A stretch of 6,224 nt of DNA from DASYQV01 sp036005125. GTDB lineage: Bacteria; Acidobacteriota; Vicinamibacteria; Vicinamibacterales; UBA2999. The position numbers and the translations under genes were made by a program. The number at the start of each line of letters is the position of its first letter. Within the stretch, counting starts at the first letter, position 1. Positions 1 through 5,824 of this stretch are shown here, one piece after another. The notes below the pieces were generated by a model that was given only the letters and a program-made list of their open reading frames with translations, was not told the DNA's origin and made no database searches. The stretch covers positions 1 to 6,224 of the forward strand of contig DASYQV010000300.1 in assembly GCA_036005125.1 (NCBI GenBank), read 5' to 3'.

Positions 1-22
1 GGCCGTCTAACGTCCGAAATTG

Positions 23-35
23 GCGCTTTTAGCGC
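23..35. repeat. Small hairpin next to the tRNA fragment
   Basis: GCGC (23-26) and GCGC (32-35) pair around the loop TTTTA. The hairpin is nested inside a wider inverted repeat, CTAACG (7-12) and CGTTAG (42-47). Together they form a dyad immediately outside the tRNA fragment, in what would be the terminal part of an integrated element. It may be a recombinase arm site, a gene-end terminator from the left, or chance. No coding sequence is visible in 1-53. Confidence 0.35.
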
Positions 36-53
36 AAAACCCGTTAGCTTCTG

Positions 54-100
54 CCAGCTTCCCAAGCTGGACGTCGCCGGTTCGAGTCCGGTCGCCCGCT
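54..100 (+). pseudogene. 3' fragment of tRNA-Gly (anticodon CCC), probable attachment-site remnant
   Basis: The sequence folds as the 3' half of a glycine tRNA. The anticodon stem is CCAGC (54-58) with GCTGG (66-70) around the seven-base loop TTCCCAA, which puts anticodon CCC at 61-63. A five-base variable region (71-75) follows. The T stem is GCCGG/CCGGT around TTCGAGT (76-92), and then comes the 3' acceptor strand CGCCCGC (93-99) with discriminator T100. The 5' acceptor strand that should pair with it (GCGGGCG) and the D arm are absent from 1-53, so the gene is not functional here. No CCA is encoded: CTTTG follows the discriminator. Integrases of genomic islands commonly recombine within the 3' half of tRNA genes and leave such a duplicate at the distal junction. 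On that reading the intact gene and the element lie left of the window. A simple deletion of the 5' half is the alternative. Confidence 0.8.
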
Positions 101-121
101 CTTTGAATTTCAAGAACTTGC

Positions 122-154
122 AACGCCGCCCGAATCGCGAATTCGGGCGGCGTT
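122..154 (+). terminator. Strong hairpin terminator downstream of the tRNA fragment
   Basis: A perfect 14-bp inverted repeat, AACGCCGCCCGAAT (122-135) and ATTCGGGCGGCGTT (141-154), encloses the five-base loop CGCGA. The stem is very G+C-rich and starts 21 bases after the tRNA discriminator, the usual place for a tRNA transcription terminator. No long T-run follows on either strand, only TT at the foot of the stem, so it is not a textbook intrinsic terminator. Its presence supports the view that the DNA right of position 100 is the original downstream flank of a once-complete tRNA-Gly gene. Confidence 0.65.
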
Positions 155-513
155 AAACGTTGGTGCCCACTACAACAATATTGACCGCGACTGGAGATCG
201 AGCCTCGGGGGCCCGCGCTTCACGCACGGTCCACCAAGTCCGTTTTTTCTCACGGATTCTCCGGCAACGCCGTCTCGGTGGTTTCCGAGACTTCAAGCGG
301 AGATGGACGCCGGTCGAATCACCAGGACGTTTTTTGAAACCATGTCGACTGACGCTCTAATCGAGGTTTTAAGGTTTACGTTCTCTCGGCGACCCTTTTG
401 CTCAACCAATAGCTCGCAACCGCGGTCTAGCGAACAACGCTAACGCTGAAAAGCGGGTCACTGAATTTTGCAAAGGAATCGACAGATGAACGACCACCAC
501 GAGGAAATGGACG
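155..513. other. Intergenic leader without a supported gene
   Basis: About 360 bases between the tRNA terminator and the dehydrogenase start. A 66-codon open frame on the plus strand (160-360) is arginine-rich, has no Shine-Dalgarno sequence and resembles no family I know, so I do not call it. The only clear local structure is a 7-bp hairpin, GTCTCGG (272-278) with CCGAGAC (285-291) around a six-base loop. No T-run follows it. I could not place a convincing -35/-10 pair for the dehydrogenase, although its promoter must lie here unless transcription comes from further left. Confidence 0.5.
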
Positions 514-1431
514 ATGAAGGCGATAGTAGTGACAGACCGGACTGCGGGAACGGCCGGAATGAAGCTGTTGGAGCGGCCCGAGCCGCAGGCAGCGATAAAC
601 GACGTCGTCGTTCAGGTTCATGCGTCGGGATTCGTCGGGACTGAGTTGGCGTGGCCCTCGACTTGGACCGATCGCCTGGACCGTGACCGAACACCGTCGA
701 TCCCCGGGCACGAGCTGGCTGGAGTGGTCACCGCCCTGGGCTACGGCACGACGGGACTGTCGGTCGGACAGCGAGTGTTCGGCCTCGCGGACTGGTATCG
801 CGACGGCACCCTGGCCGAGTATGTGGCAATCGAGGCACGCAACCTCGCGCCACTGCCGGGCGACGTTGACTTCACAGTGGGCGCGAGCCTGCCAATCTCG
901 GGCCTCACCGCGTTGCAGGGACTGTTCGAGCACGGCCGCCTTCGGGCGGGCCAGAGCGTCATCGCGCACGGCGCGGCCGGCGCAGTCGGGTCGATGGTGA
1001 CGCAATTCGCACGAGAGGCCGGCGCCCACGTCATCGGCACTGGACGCGCAGCCGACCGTCAGAAGGCGCTCGAGTTCGGCGCGCAGGAGTTTGTCGACCT
1101 CGACAACGACGTCCTCGAAGACGTCGGCGGCGTTGATCTGGTGTTCGATCTCATTGGCGGCGACATCGGGAAGCGGTCGGCGCGCCTGGTTCGAGCCGGA
1201 GGAACGCTGGTGTCCATCGTCGGGCCGTCTGAGGCGCGGCCCGTTGACGGCCTTGCGATCGACTTCGTTGTCGAGTCCGATCGTGCCCAACTGAGTGAGA
1301 TCGTCCAGCGGGTGCGGGACGGACGACTGCGGACAAACATCGGCACCGTCTCGACGCTCGACAAAGCTGTCGCCGCCTTCAACCCGACCGAGCGACGCCC
1401 GGGGAAGACGATCATTCGCGTTCGCCCGTGA
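514..1431 (+). CDS. NADP-dependent oxidoreductase of the medium-chain dehydrogenase (quinone oxidoreductase-like) family
   Basis: A complete 305-residue protein, close to the usual length of zinc-free MDR enzymes, and predicted to be cytosolic. The N-terminal GroES-like substrate domain spans roughly residues 1-125 and carries PGHELAGVV (64-72) and GQRVFG (85-90). The Rossmann domain follows, with the dinucleotide-binding loop HGAAGAVG at 152-159. The protein ends in GKTIIRVRP, the natural family C-terminus. The family transfers hydride from NAD(P)H to quinones, enals or carbonyls; the substrate here cannot be read from sequence. The region that in zinc alcohol dehydrogenases reads G-x-CGTD is GFVGTEL (39-45), so the catalytic zinc cysteine is missing, and the four-cysteine structural zinc loop is also absent. 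The start is set by GAGGAAA at 501-507, six bases before the ATG. No regulator or partner gene is adjacent, so it is probably monocistronic. The family assignment is firm; the physiological role is unknown. Confidence 0.93.
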   Translation: MKAIVVTDRTAGTAGMKLLERPEPQAAINDVVVQVHASGFVGTELAWPSTWTDRLDRDRTPSIPGHELAGVVTALGYGTTGLSVGQRVFGLADWYRDGTLAEYVAIEARNLAPLPGDVDFTVGASLPISGLTALQGLFEHGRLRAGQSVIAHGAAGAVGSMVTQFAREAGAHVIGTGRAADRQKALEFGAQEFVDLDNDVLEDVGGVDLVFDLIGGDIGKRSARLVRAGGTLVSIVGPSEARPVDGLAIDFVVESDRAQLSEIVQRVRDGRLRTNIGTVSTLDKAVAAFNPTERRPGKTIIRVRP

Positions 1432-1527
1432 GGACTCGGGGACGGCGAGCAGTTCTGCCCTCCCACATGGATTGTCGCCACCTTCCCGCCGGCCGGGATC
1501 GTGCTCGAAACCGGCCGGCATTGAAGG

Positions 1528-1542
1528 CTTGCACCGTGCAAG
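1528..1542. repeat. Perfect 7-1-7 dyad, operator-like
   Basis: CTTGCAC and GTGCAAG form a perfect inverted repeat around a single central C. Compact dyads of this size are typical of binding sites for dimeric regulators. A hairpin is unlikely because the centre is too short for a loop. It lies about 100 bases past the dehydrogenase stop, with no confident gene starting next to it, so the role is unknown. Confidence 0.35.
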
Positions 1543-1646
1543 ACTTGTGGGCGTCGGCTGGCCCATGTCTCGCCGCTCGGATGGGCGCATATCAACCTCA
1601 CTGGCGAATATCGCTGGCCAAAACCTTAGCGTAGGATTCCGCCCCC

Positions 1647-1679
1647 TCCCGCAAACGGCCCCAGGGGCGTTTTACGGGA
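1647..1679. terminator. Long imperfect hairpin in the convergent gap
   Basis: Three paired segments stack into one hairpin: TCCCG/CGGGA (1647-1651 with 1675-1679), AAACG/CGTTT (1653-1657 with 1668-1672) and a CCCC/GGGG tip (1659-1662 with 1664-1667). One bulged G and small internal mismatches interrupt it. Because the tip leaves only one base, the innermost pair must open to form the loop. No T-run follows on the plus strand (TTAAGC). It could end transcription of the dehydrogenase or be part of a repeat unit together with the palindrome 27 bases to its right. Confidence 0.4.
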
Positions 1680-1705
1680 TTAAGCGGGGACGGATCATTC
1701 TGCCC

Positions 1706-1742
1706 CTAGAAGCGCCGCTACGGCTCGCTGAGGCGCTTCTAG
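1706..1742. repeat. REP-like extragenic palindrome, possible terminator
   Basis: CTAGAAGCGCC (1706-1716) and GGCGCTTCTAG (1732-1742) are a perfect 11-bp inverted repeat around a 15-base loop, GCTACGGCTCGCTGA. The size, the G+C-rich stem and the purely extragenic position in a convergent gap resemble REP-type palindromes dispersed in many bacterial chromosomes. The plus strand continues with CCTTGTTTT, so the hairpin could also serve as a terminator for transcripts coming from the left. No second copy exists in this window, so repeat status is inferred. Confidence 0.5.
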
Positions 1743-2036
1743 CCTTGTTTTCGCCTCAAGTAAGCGATGCAACGATGATTGTCATACGAGGCTGCTCTCT
1801 GATTCAATAGCGGGTTAGTTGAAAAGACGCGATCGGAGTGCCACGGCGTCGCAAACGGGCCCTGTGGTACGCGGATGTAGATGCGGCGGTCCGGTCAACT
1901 TCGTTCCGGCGCAACAGGTGGTCGCAGCGTCGACATTGGAGGACGTACGCTTCCAAGGCGCGTACGAGTTCATTCGTCGGCGTCGAGGCTTGTTATCCGC
2001 GAGCTACTGTCGTGCGACGACGCTGATCAGCTTCGG

Positions 2037-3410
2037 CTAGTCGTCCGATAGTCGCGGATACCATTCGAATGCGTTGAAGTCCTTTTTCTCGATCGCCTTT
2101 TCGAGAACAGACCACATCCGCGGCTCCTCAGTGTATCTAAGCTCATCGAGATCGACGAGCTCCAGGGCGGCGCGTGAACGGACCACTTTCGGCACCGCGA
2201 ATCTTTCCGTCTTGGTTCCGCGGAGGTTCGCCGCAGTCACCGTCACCACCACCGTAGCGTCCGTCTGGTGCCGTGGATCAAGCAAGAGCACGCCCTCAAG
2301 CTCGAAGCGCTGTCCATGTCTGAAGTCCTCGCAAGTCGCTGCGATCTTGGTCGACCGGCCGTCGAAATCTAGTTGAAACTCGTGTCTGTCAACGGGCGGC
2401 CGCACGAGATCCCGCATATTGAATGCAGGCACCGGCATCGCAAGCTGATCCTTGGGGCGCGGCGCAAGCGGACCTGCCTGCTGAAAGAAGACTGGCTTCG
2501 GATTGAACGTACCGCCGATGATCAACACTTCGACAATCACGTTGTCGGCTCTAATGTTTCCCGAGTTGGACACGACCAGCTCAAAAGGTACCTGTCCATA
2601 CATCAGCTCGAGCCCCTGCGCATACCGCGCGACGAATTGCGGCACCGTCTTCTTCTGATATGTCTCGTAGCGCTTATCGAGACTGCTGTCGTGGTTGAAG
2701 GCGGTAAGCGGTCCGCTTTGCTGGGGCGGCTTCGGATCCTTCGCGAGGATGCGGCGAACGAGCGCTGATGCCTCCTCGTCACTGAGTTTCTGTACTTCGT
2801 ACACCTGCGGCTGTGCTACGGCGGTGGAAAACCGAATGTCAAATTCCGGTTCCGTCTTTTCGTATTCAGCGAGCCGCTGCCTCAGTCGGACGTTCTCCTT
2901 TTCCAGTGGGCCCGGATCCGGTTTCGGCCACCACGTCTCCGGCGCATGGTGCGTTCGCAAGCCGTGGCGCTTCGCCATGAACAGCGGATTGATGTCCTGA
3001 CTGACGACGAGCTTCTCGTTTTCAGGAATTTCCCTGGCGTTCAGCGCCTCCGCAATGATGCGTGCGTCGCCCTGCGCCGGATCAAGATCATCGTAGGCAG
3101 TCCAATCAATACGCCCCACGGTAGCGATCGCGAGCTCCACACGTGGTGGTCCTTCAGAGATAACGACACGCTTTCCCGTCGTGGCGATCGGCGCTATCAG
3201 ACGGTTGAAATCACGCGCACGCGTCCCGACGCGTCCATCCTTTTTCTTTGCGTCGACCTCTTTAAGCACCGTTGGGGTGACGAGCAAAAGCATCGGACCG
3301 GCAGAATCGATCTCACTCCATGGCAAATCCTGAAGCGGCAATGCTTCCAAGACCATATTCGAATCCAGGAACGCCTTTGTCCGAAACTCTGAGTAGTCGT
3401 CATCTGCCAT
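2037..3410 (-). CDS. PIN-domain protein with coiled-coil linker and C-terminal Ig-like domain
   Basis: The predicted protein has 457 residues and no signal peptide. Residues 12 to about 155 read as a PIN domain (RNase H-like nuclease fold). The first strand is FLDSNMV with D16; VLKEVDAKKK carries E51; GDARII carries D115; and LVVSQDIN carries D139. All four metal-binding acidic positions are therefore present. The order and spacing, including the ELD/EVD-KK and DIN signatures, are closest to the PIN domains found with PhoH-type proteins, but no PhoH ATPase is attached. A short charged coiled coil follows (about 168-186), then a linker. A beta-rich region (about 274-430) contains VSNSGNIRADNVIVEV, typical of Ig-like/CARDB-type sandwiches. 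PIN proteins usually cut RNA; the target here is unknown. No antitoxin-like gene is adjacent. The frame is open upstream to 3638, but that part is arginine-rich and low in information, so I start at the ATG at 3410. Its ribosome site is weak. The PIN call is solid; the C-terminal fold is tentative. Confidence 0.82.
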   Translation of the reverse strand: MADDDYSEFRTKAFLDSNMVLEALPLQDLPWSEIDSAGPMLLLVTPTVLKEVDAKKKDGRVGTRARDFNRLIAPIATTGKRVVISEGPPRVELAIATVGRIDWTAYDDLDPAQGDARIIAEALNAREIPENEKLVVSQDINPLFMAKRHGLRTHHAPETWWPKPDPGPLEKENVRLRQRLAEYEKTEPEFDIRFSTAVAQPQVYEVQKLSDEEASALVRRILAKDPKPPQQSGPLTAFNHDSSLDKRYETYQKKTVPQFVARYAQGLELMYGQVPFELVVSNSGNIRADNVIVEVLIIGGTFNPKPVFFQQAGPLAPRPKDQLAMPVPAFNMRDLVRPPVDRHEFQLDFDGRSTKIAATCEDFRHGQRFELEGVLLLDPRHQTDATVVVTVTAANLRGTKTERFAVPKVVRSRAALELVDLDELRYTEEPRMWSVLEKAIEKKDFNAFEWYPRLSDD

Positions 3411-3760
3411 TTGTTCTGCGCCGTTTCGTGGTGGCTGTAGTGTATCTCCCGCTGACGCATGACCGCCGTTTACGGCAGCGCTTTGAACCCCTGAGAGCCT
3501 ACCTCGAACGTCCGCTCCTGGCCGGTCAGAGATCCGTGGGGTGCCGACCGCAACGGCCGCTGTCCGTCTGAAGCGGTCAACCAGCCGGCTCCGGCCAACG
3601 ACAACTGATGGCCGATTTCTGCCGATGGTGCTCACCATTAGCGAACACTCCGGCAGGCGTCTCCTTCAGGGATTCGCGACCAGCGCAAAGTCGAAGCCGT
3701 TGCCGTGGCGCCGTGGGAACGATGGCGTCACCCACACGCCGATCGAACCCTTCTTGGTGC
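3411..3760. other. Intergenic region upstream of the PIN gene
   Basis: About 350 bases between two minus-strand genes; it probably carries the PIN gene's promoter. Open frames on both strands here are arginine-rich and unconvincing. Visible structure is limited to the palindrome GCCGTTTACGGC (3465-3476), about 55 bases upstream of the PIN start and possibly an operator, and the spaced inverted repeat GACCGC (3546-3551) with GCGGTC (3573-3578). I could not place a good -35/-10 pair. Confidence 0.4.
3465..3476. promoter_or_regulatory. Short palindrome upstream of the PIN gene, possible operator
   Basis: GCCGTTTACGGC is an inverted repeat of GCCGT and ACGGC around two T bases, about 55 bases before the PIN gene ATG. 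The position would suit a regulator site, but a palindrome this short in G+C-rich DNA can arise by chance. Confidence 0.2.
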
Positions 3761-4138
3761 CTATCGCAGCTCGCTTATAGCGTTCCGGATGGCCTCGTCC
3801 ACGAGTTGTCGATCGGCATCGGTATCTCTCATGACGGTATCCCAATGCAGCCGCACATAGGCAGACCTGTGTTTGCTCTTCAGCACCAACGTCTGCAGGC
3901 CCCGTCGCTGGCCGAAGGCGTAATCCGTGGCGTAGCCGAGAAGGTCGTGCACTCCTTCCTGCCATATGCCAGTTTGCACGGCGTCGATGATGGCGGCCAT
4001 GCGTCGGTGAAATTCGCGAGGCACATCGACCGCAAGCGGCTCTTCATCCATCACAGCGGTGTCGTAGGGGTGACGATTCACAATATGCTCCAGAGTATAC
4101 AGGCCAAGCCTGCTGATTCGCCCGTTGGCGTCGTCCAC
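3761..4138 (-). CDS. Hypothetical protein, 125 residues, start uncertain
   Basis: I do not recognise this family. The frame looks genuinely coding: amino-acid composition is balanced, aromatic and charged residues are mixed, and codons favour G or C in the third position. No signal peptide or membrane segment is visible. Much of it looks helical, with a tryptophan/histidine-containing stretch near the end (SAYVRLHWDTVM, about residues 91-102). The only usable start upstream is GTG at 4138, which has no Shine-Dalgarno sequence. The frame continues open without an ATG to a TGA near 4185, and the first ATG inside is at residue 30. In another minus-strand frame just upstream, a protein-like stretch (ADIYLSTQEWFRASLAIRRLER) suggests that an N-terminus may have been split off by a frameshift. 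The gene sits 350 bases upstream of the PIN gene on the same strand; a functional link is not shown. Confidence 0.6.
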   Translation of the reverse strand: MDDANGRISRLGLYTLEHIVNRHPYDTAVMDEEPLAVDVPREFHRRMAAIIDAVQTGIWQEGVHDLLGYATDYAFGQRRGLQTLVLKSKHRSAYVRLHWDTVMRDTDADRQLVDEAIRNAISELR

Positions 4139-4479
4139 GTTCGAGACGCCGAATAGCGAGCGACGCGCGGAACCACTCTTGTGTGCTCAGGTAGATGTCG
4201 GCACTCGACGGTTCGAGTTATAACCGTTTAGATCAATACGGGAAATTCTCCATGGCGTATGTGCGCTGTCACACTTAACCGGGACTCTTTTTCTTAAGAG
4301 CTTCCGAACGGCTGCTCCTGGCCGTGAGCCGTGATTCACGCGACGCGCTGGGGGTGATCGGCCTACCCGCCGGTCGAGCACGTTGGGATGGAGCAACGGA
4401 ACGCGTTAGTACACCGATTTGCCTCGGGATGACTCGTTCGCGCACGCCTCCCGCTACGGGAGAGCGGCCGTACGGAAGC
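4139..4479. other. Intergenic region between the secreted-protein gene and the hypothetical gene
   Basis: About 340 bases. The right end holds a hairpin (4445-4466) just past the stop of the secreted-protein gene. The left end (about 4139-4205) contains, on the minus strand, a short protein-like frame with no start codon that may be the displaced N-terminus of the 125-residue gene. Open frames elsewhere (for example minus-strand 4187-4396) look random. No RNA gene is visible. CGGTTCGAGTTATAACCG near 4209-4226 looks superficially like a tRNA T arm, but nothing around it folds as a tRNA. Confidence 0.45.
4445..4466 (-). terminator. Hairpin after the secreted-protein gene
   Basis: CTCCCG (4448-4453) and CGGGAG (4457-4462) pair around a three-base loop. 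The stem extends by CGC/GCG (4445-4447 with 4464-4466) across one bulged base. It begins 14 bases after the TGA of the minus-strand gene. No T-run follows on that strand, so it is at best a Rho-assisted or weak terminator. Confidence 0.4.
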
Positions 4480-5673
4480 TCACTCCACGGGCATGGCATT
4501 CCGCTCGTCGAGGGTGACCAGCTTCTCGCCGCTCCGGACGTCCACCGGCTGATTCCACATGAGGTGCTTGTTGCCAACCTTCGCATCGCTGAGCACCCAG
4601 TAACGCCCGGGCGGCAAAGGCGGCGTCTGAGCGTGGCCCTTTGCATCGGTCGTTGCCAGGCCGACGCTGTAGGGCTTCAGTGCCAGCGCGCCCTGCTGGC
4701 AAGCCGGAGCGTGGGCCGTGCACGCGCGCATCCAGGTCTGCAGCACGGTGCCGGAAGGTGTGTTAGTGATGCCGCCCTTGATCAGCGCGACCTGCGCGTC
4801 TTCCTTCAACACCCAAAGCTTGCGGCCTGCGACGTTGTTGTCCGCGGACGGTGTGCCCACCGAGAACGACAGCACGCCACCCGCGGTTGTGTTCGATGAC
4901 GCGGCGGCCGGTGCGGGCGCATTCTTCGCGATCGCCGTTGGCGGCGCAGCCGCAGGTGCTGGAGCGCTCGTTGCGGCGCCCGTCGAATCGCCCTTGAGTC
5001 GCACGAGCACGCAGTTGGGCTGCGCGGTCCAGTGCACACGATCCGGCGTATCGAAGTCGAACTCGATCAGCTTGATGCTGGTCCTGGGCAGCACGACGAC
5101 GTGCTTGCCTCCGCCTCGATATTCGACCTTGTCGAGCTCCTGCACGGGCGTGCGCTGATCCCAGCCGACGAGCGTGTCGCGGCGGAACTCGAACATGCCG
5201 CCACCGAAAAGCACTTCGCACATCCCGCCCTTCGCCAACGCCATAAGACCGGCGAATGGGTCCGATGACTTCGCCGTGCTGTCGGCGCGCCGCGTCCACT
5301 TCCCAAGCGGTGGATTGTTTTCGGGCGCGAGCGCGGGTCGCTTCTGCCACATGGCGCGAGCAGCATCCCACGCAGCCGCGTTGCTGGGATCAGCAGTCTG
5401 GCCGCGCGCGCCTCCGGCCGCCCCGCCCGCGCCACCGCCGCCGGACGGCGCGTTGATCCGGCTCGACTCCTCCTGCTGCCGGCGCGCATTGTCCTGCATC
5501 AGCTGCTGTTGTCGCTGCTGTTCCTGCCGCTGCTGTTCCTGTTGCCGCCAGTACTCGCGCTGCTGCCGCTCGTATTCCATTTGGGCAGGCGTTTGCGCAA
5601 GAGAAAGGCCAGCCGCGGCGGTGAATACGGTGGCGCAAACAACGAGCAAGTTGAAGCGGAACGCGTTTGCCAT
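4480..5673 (-). CDS. Secreted Q-rich protein with C-terminal carboxypeptidase-regulatory-like module, function unknown
   Basis: The protein has 397 residues. Residues 1-26 form a Sec signal peptide: an Arg at 6, a hydrophobic core from LLVVCATVF to about GLSLA, and likely cleavage after SLA before Q27. Residues 31-69 are a glutamine/arginine/glutamate-rich helical or coiled-coil stretch. A Gly/Ala linker follows (76-91), then a first folded part (about 95-230) with cysteines 152 and 221. An Ala/Pro linker (232-264) leads to the C-terminal part (about 265-397). This carries the pair C318/C325, which could form a disulphide, and TDAKGHAQTPPLPPGRYWVL, the turn-and-strand pattern of prealbumin-like or carboxypeptidase-regulatory domains. 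Similar Q-rich envelope proteins with this module occur in environmental Gram-negative bacteria; none known to me has an assigned role. An earlier in-frame ATG at 5685 adds four residues; I prefer 5673 because GGGAG sits five bases before it. No catalytic motif is visible. It is probably periplasmic or surface-associated. Confidence 0.85.
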   Translation of the reverse strand: MANAFRFNLLVVCATVFTAAAGLSLAQTPAQMEYERQQREYWRQQEQQRQEQQRQQQLMQDNARRQQEESSRINAPSGGGGAGGAAGGARGQTADPSNAAAWDAARAMWQKRPALAPENNPPLGKWTRRADSTAKSSDPFAGLMALAKGGMCEVLFGGGMFEFRRDTLVGWDQRTPVQELDKVEYRGGGKHVVVLPRTSIKLIEFDFDTPDRVHWTAQPNCVLVRLKGDSTGAATSAPAPAAAPPTAIAKNAPAPAAASSNTTAGGVLSFSVGTPSADNNVAGRKLWVLKEDAQVALIKGGITNTPSGTVLQTWMRACTAHAPACQQGALALKPYSVGLATTDAKGHAQTPPLPPGRYWVLSDAKVGNKHLMWNQPVDVRSGEKLVTLDERNAMPVE

Positions 5674-5678
5674 GGTGG

Positions 5679-5683
5679 CTCCC
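5679..5683 (-). promoter_or_regulatory. Ribosome-binding site deciding the start of the secreted-protein gene
   Basis: On the minus strand GGGAG lies five bases before the ATG at 5673 and overlaps the codons of the earlier ATG at 5685. The earlier ATG has only GGA directly against it, too close to act. The second ATG is therefore the likelier start. Confidence 0.55.
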
Positions 5684-5685
5684 AT

Positions 5686-5803
5686 TCCAATCTTGCGGTC
5701 GGCTCGCTCGGCGCGGATGGCCGGCGTCCGAAAATCATGCGCCGATCACCTGAGTGACACCGCGCCGCGGAGGTACCGCCAGATCAAGTTCGACGCCCGT
5801 CGC
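5686..5803. other. Spacer between phosphoketolase and the secreted-protein gene
   Basis: Together with the following hairpin this is a gap of about 150 bases between two minus-strand genes. It contains a small inverted repeat, TCAC (5746-5749) and GTGA (5754-5757), and no coding frame I trust. I could not identify a clear promoter. The secreted-protein gene could be transcribed from here or by readthrough from phosphoketolase. Confidence 0.35.
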
Positions 5804-5824
5804 GCGAGCAAAGGCGCTGCTCGC
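5804..5824 (-). terminator. Hairpin directly after the phosphoketolase stop
   Basis: GCGAGC (5804-5809) and GCTCGC (5819-5824) form a 6-bp stem with a nine-base loop, immediately adjacent to the TAA of the minus-strand phosphoketolase gene. No T-run follows it in the direction of transcription, so termination would be weak. It may only partly separate the phosphoketolase transcript from the next gene. Confidence 0.4.

Larger units (their letters stand above)
1432..2036. other. Convergent gene-poor gap of about 600 bases
   Basis: This stretch lies between the 3' ends of the plus-strand dehydrogenase and the minus-strand PIN gene. Open frames crossing it (for example plus-strand 1819-2040, or the tail of 1295-1810) run through hairpins, lack ribosome sites and resemble nothing known. 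The bases just after the dehydrogenase stop stay open in the same frame for 30 codons, but the enzyme already ends at its normal C-terminus. The gap contains three inverted repeats listed separately, and a 10-bp palindrome GCTGATCAGC at 2022-2031 just beyond the PIN stop codon. I see no tRNA, transposase remnant or CRISPR array here. Confidence 0.5.

Noticed and set aside
160..360. 66-codon plus-strand frame after the tRNA terminator
   Set aside because: No ribosome site, basic and random-looking composition, no similarity to a known small-protein family.
1432..1521. Open frame of 29 codons continuing after the dehydrogenase stop codon, suggesting readthrough or a truncated C-terminus
   Set aside because: The enzyme already ends with the usual GKTxIRVRP tail; the extension has no matching family segment and is short enough to be chance.
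427..1590. 387-codon open frame on the minus strand, fully overlapping the dehydrogenase
   Set aside because: Long antisense frames are common opposite G+C-rich genes. The translation has no recognisable domain, is rich in Arg, Ser and Asp, and the opposite strand encodes a clear family member with a good ribosome site.
3411..3638. 76-codon in-frame extension upstream of the PIN gene
   Set aside because: It is arginine-rich, adds no recognisable domain, and would put the PIN fold's first strand far from the N-terminus. The ATG at 3410 places it 13 residues in, as is usual.
4209..4226. T-arm-like sequence hinting at a second tRNA
   Set aside because: No anticodon arm or acceptor stem can be built around it on either strand.
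4763..5371. 202-codon minus-strand frame within the secreted-protein gene
   Set aside because: Arg/Ala/Gly-rich shadow of a gene whose own frame has a signal peptide and ordered domains.
5746..5757. TCAC-N4-GTGA dyad as a possible CRP-type site
   Set aside because: The half-sites are in the reverse order to the TGTGA-N6-TCACA pattern and the spacing differs.
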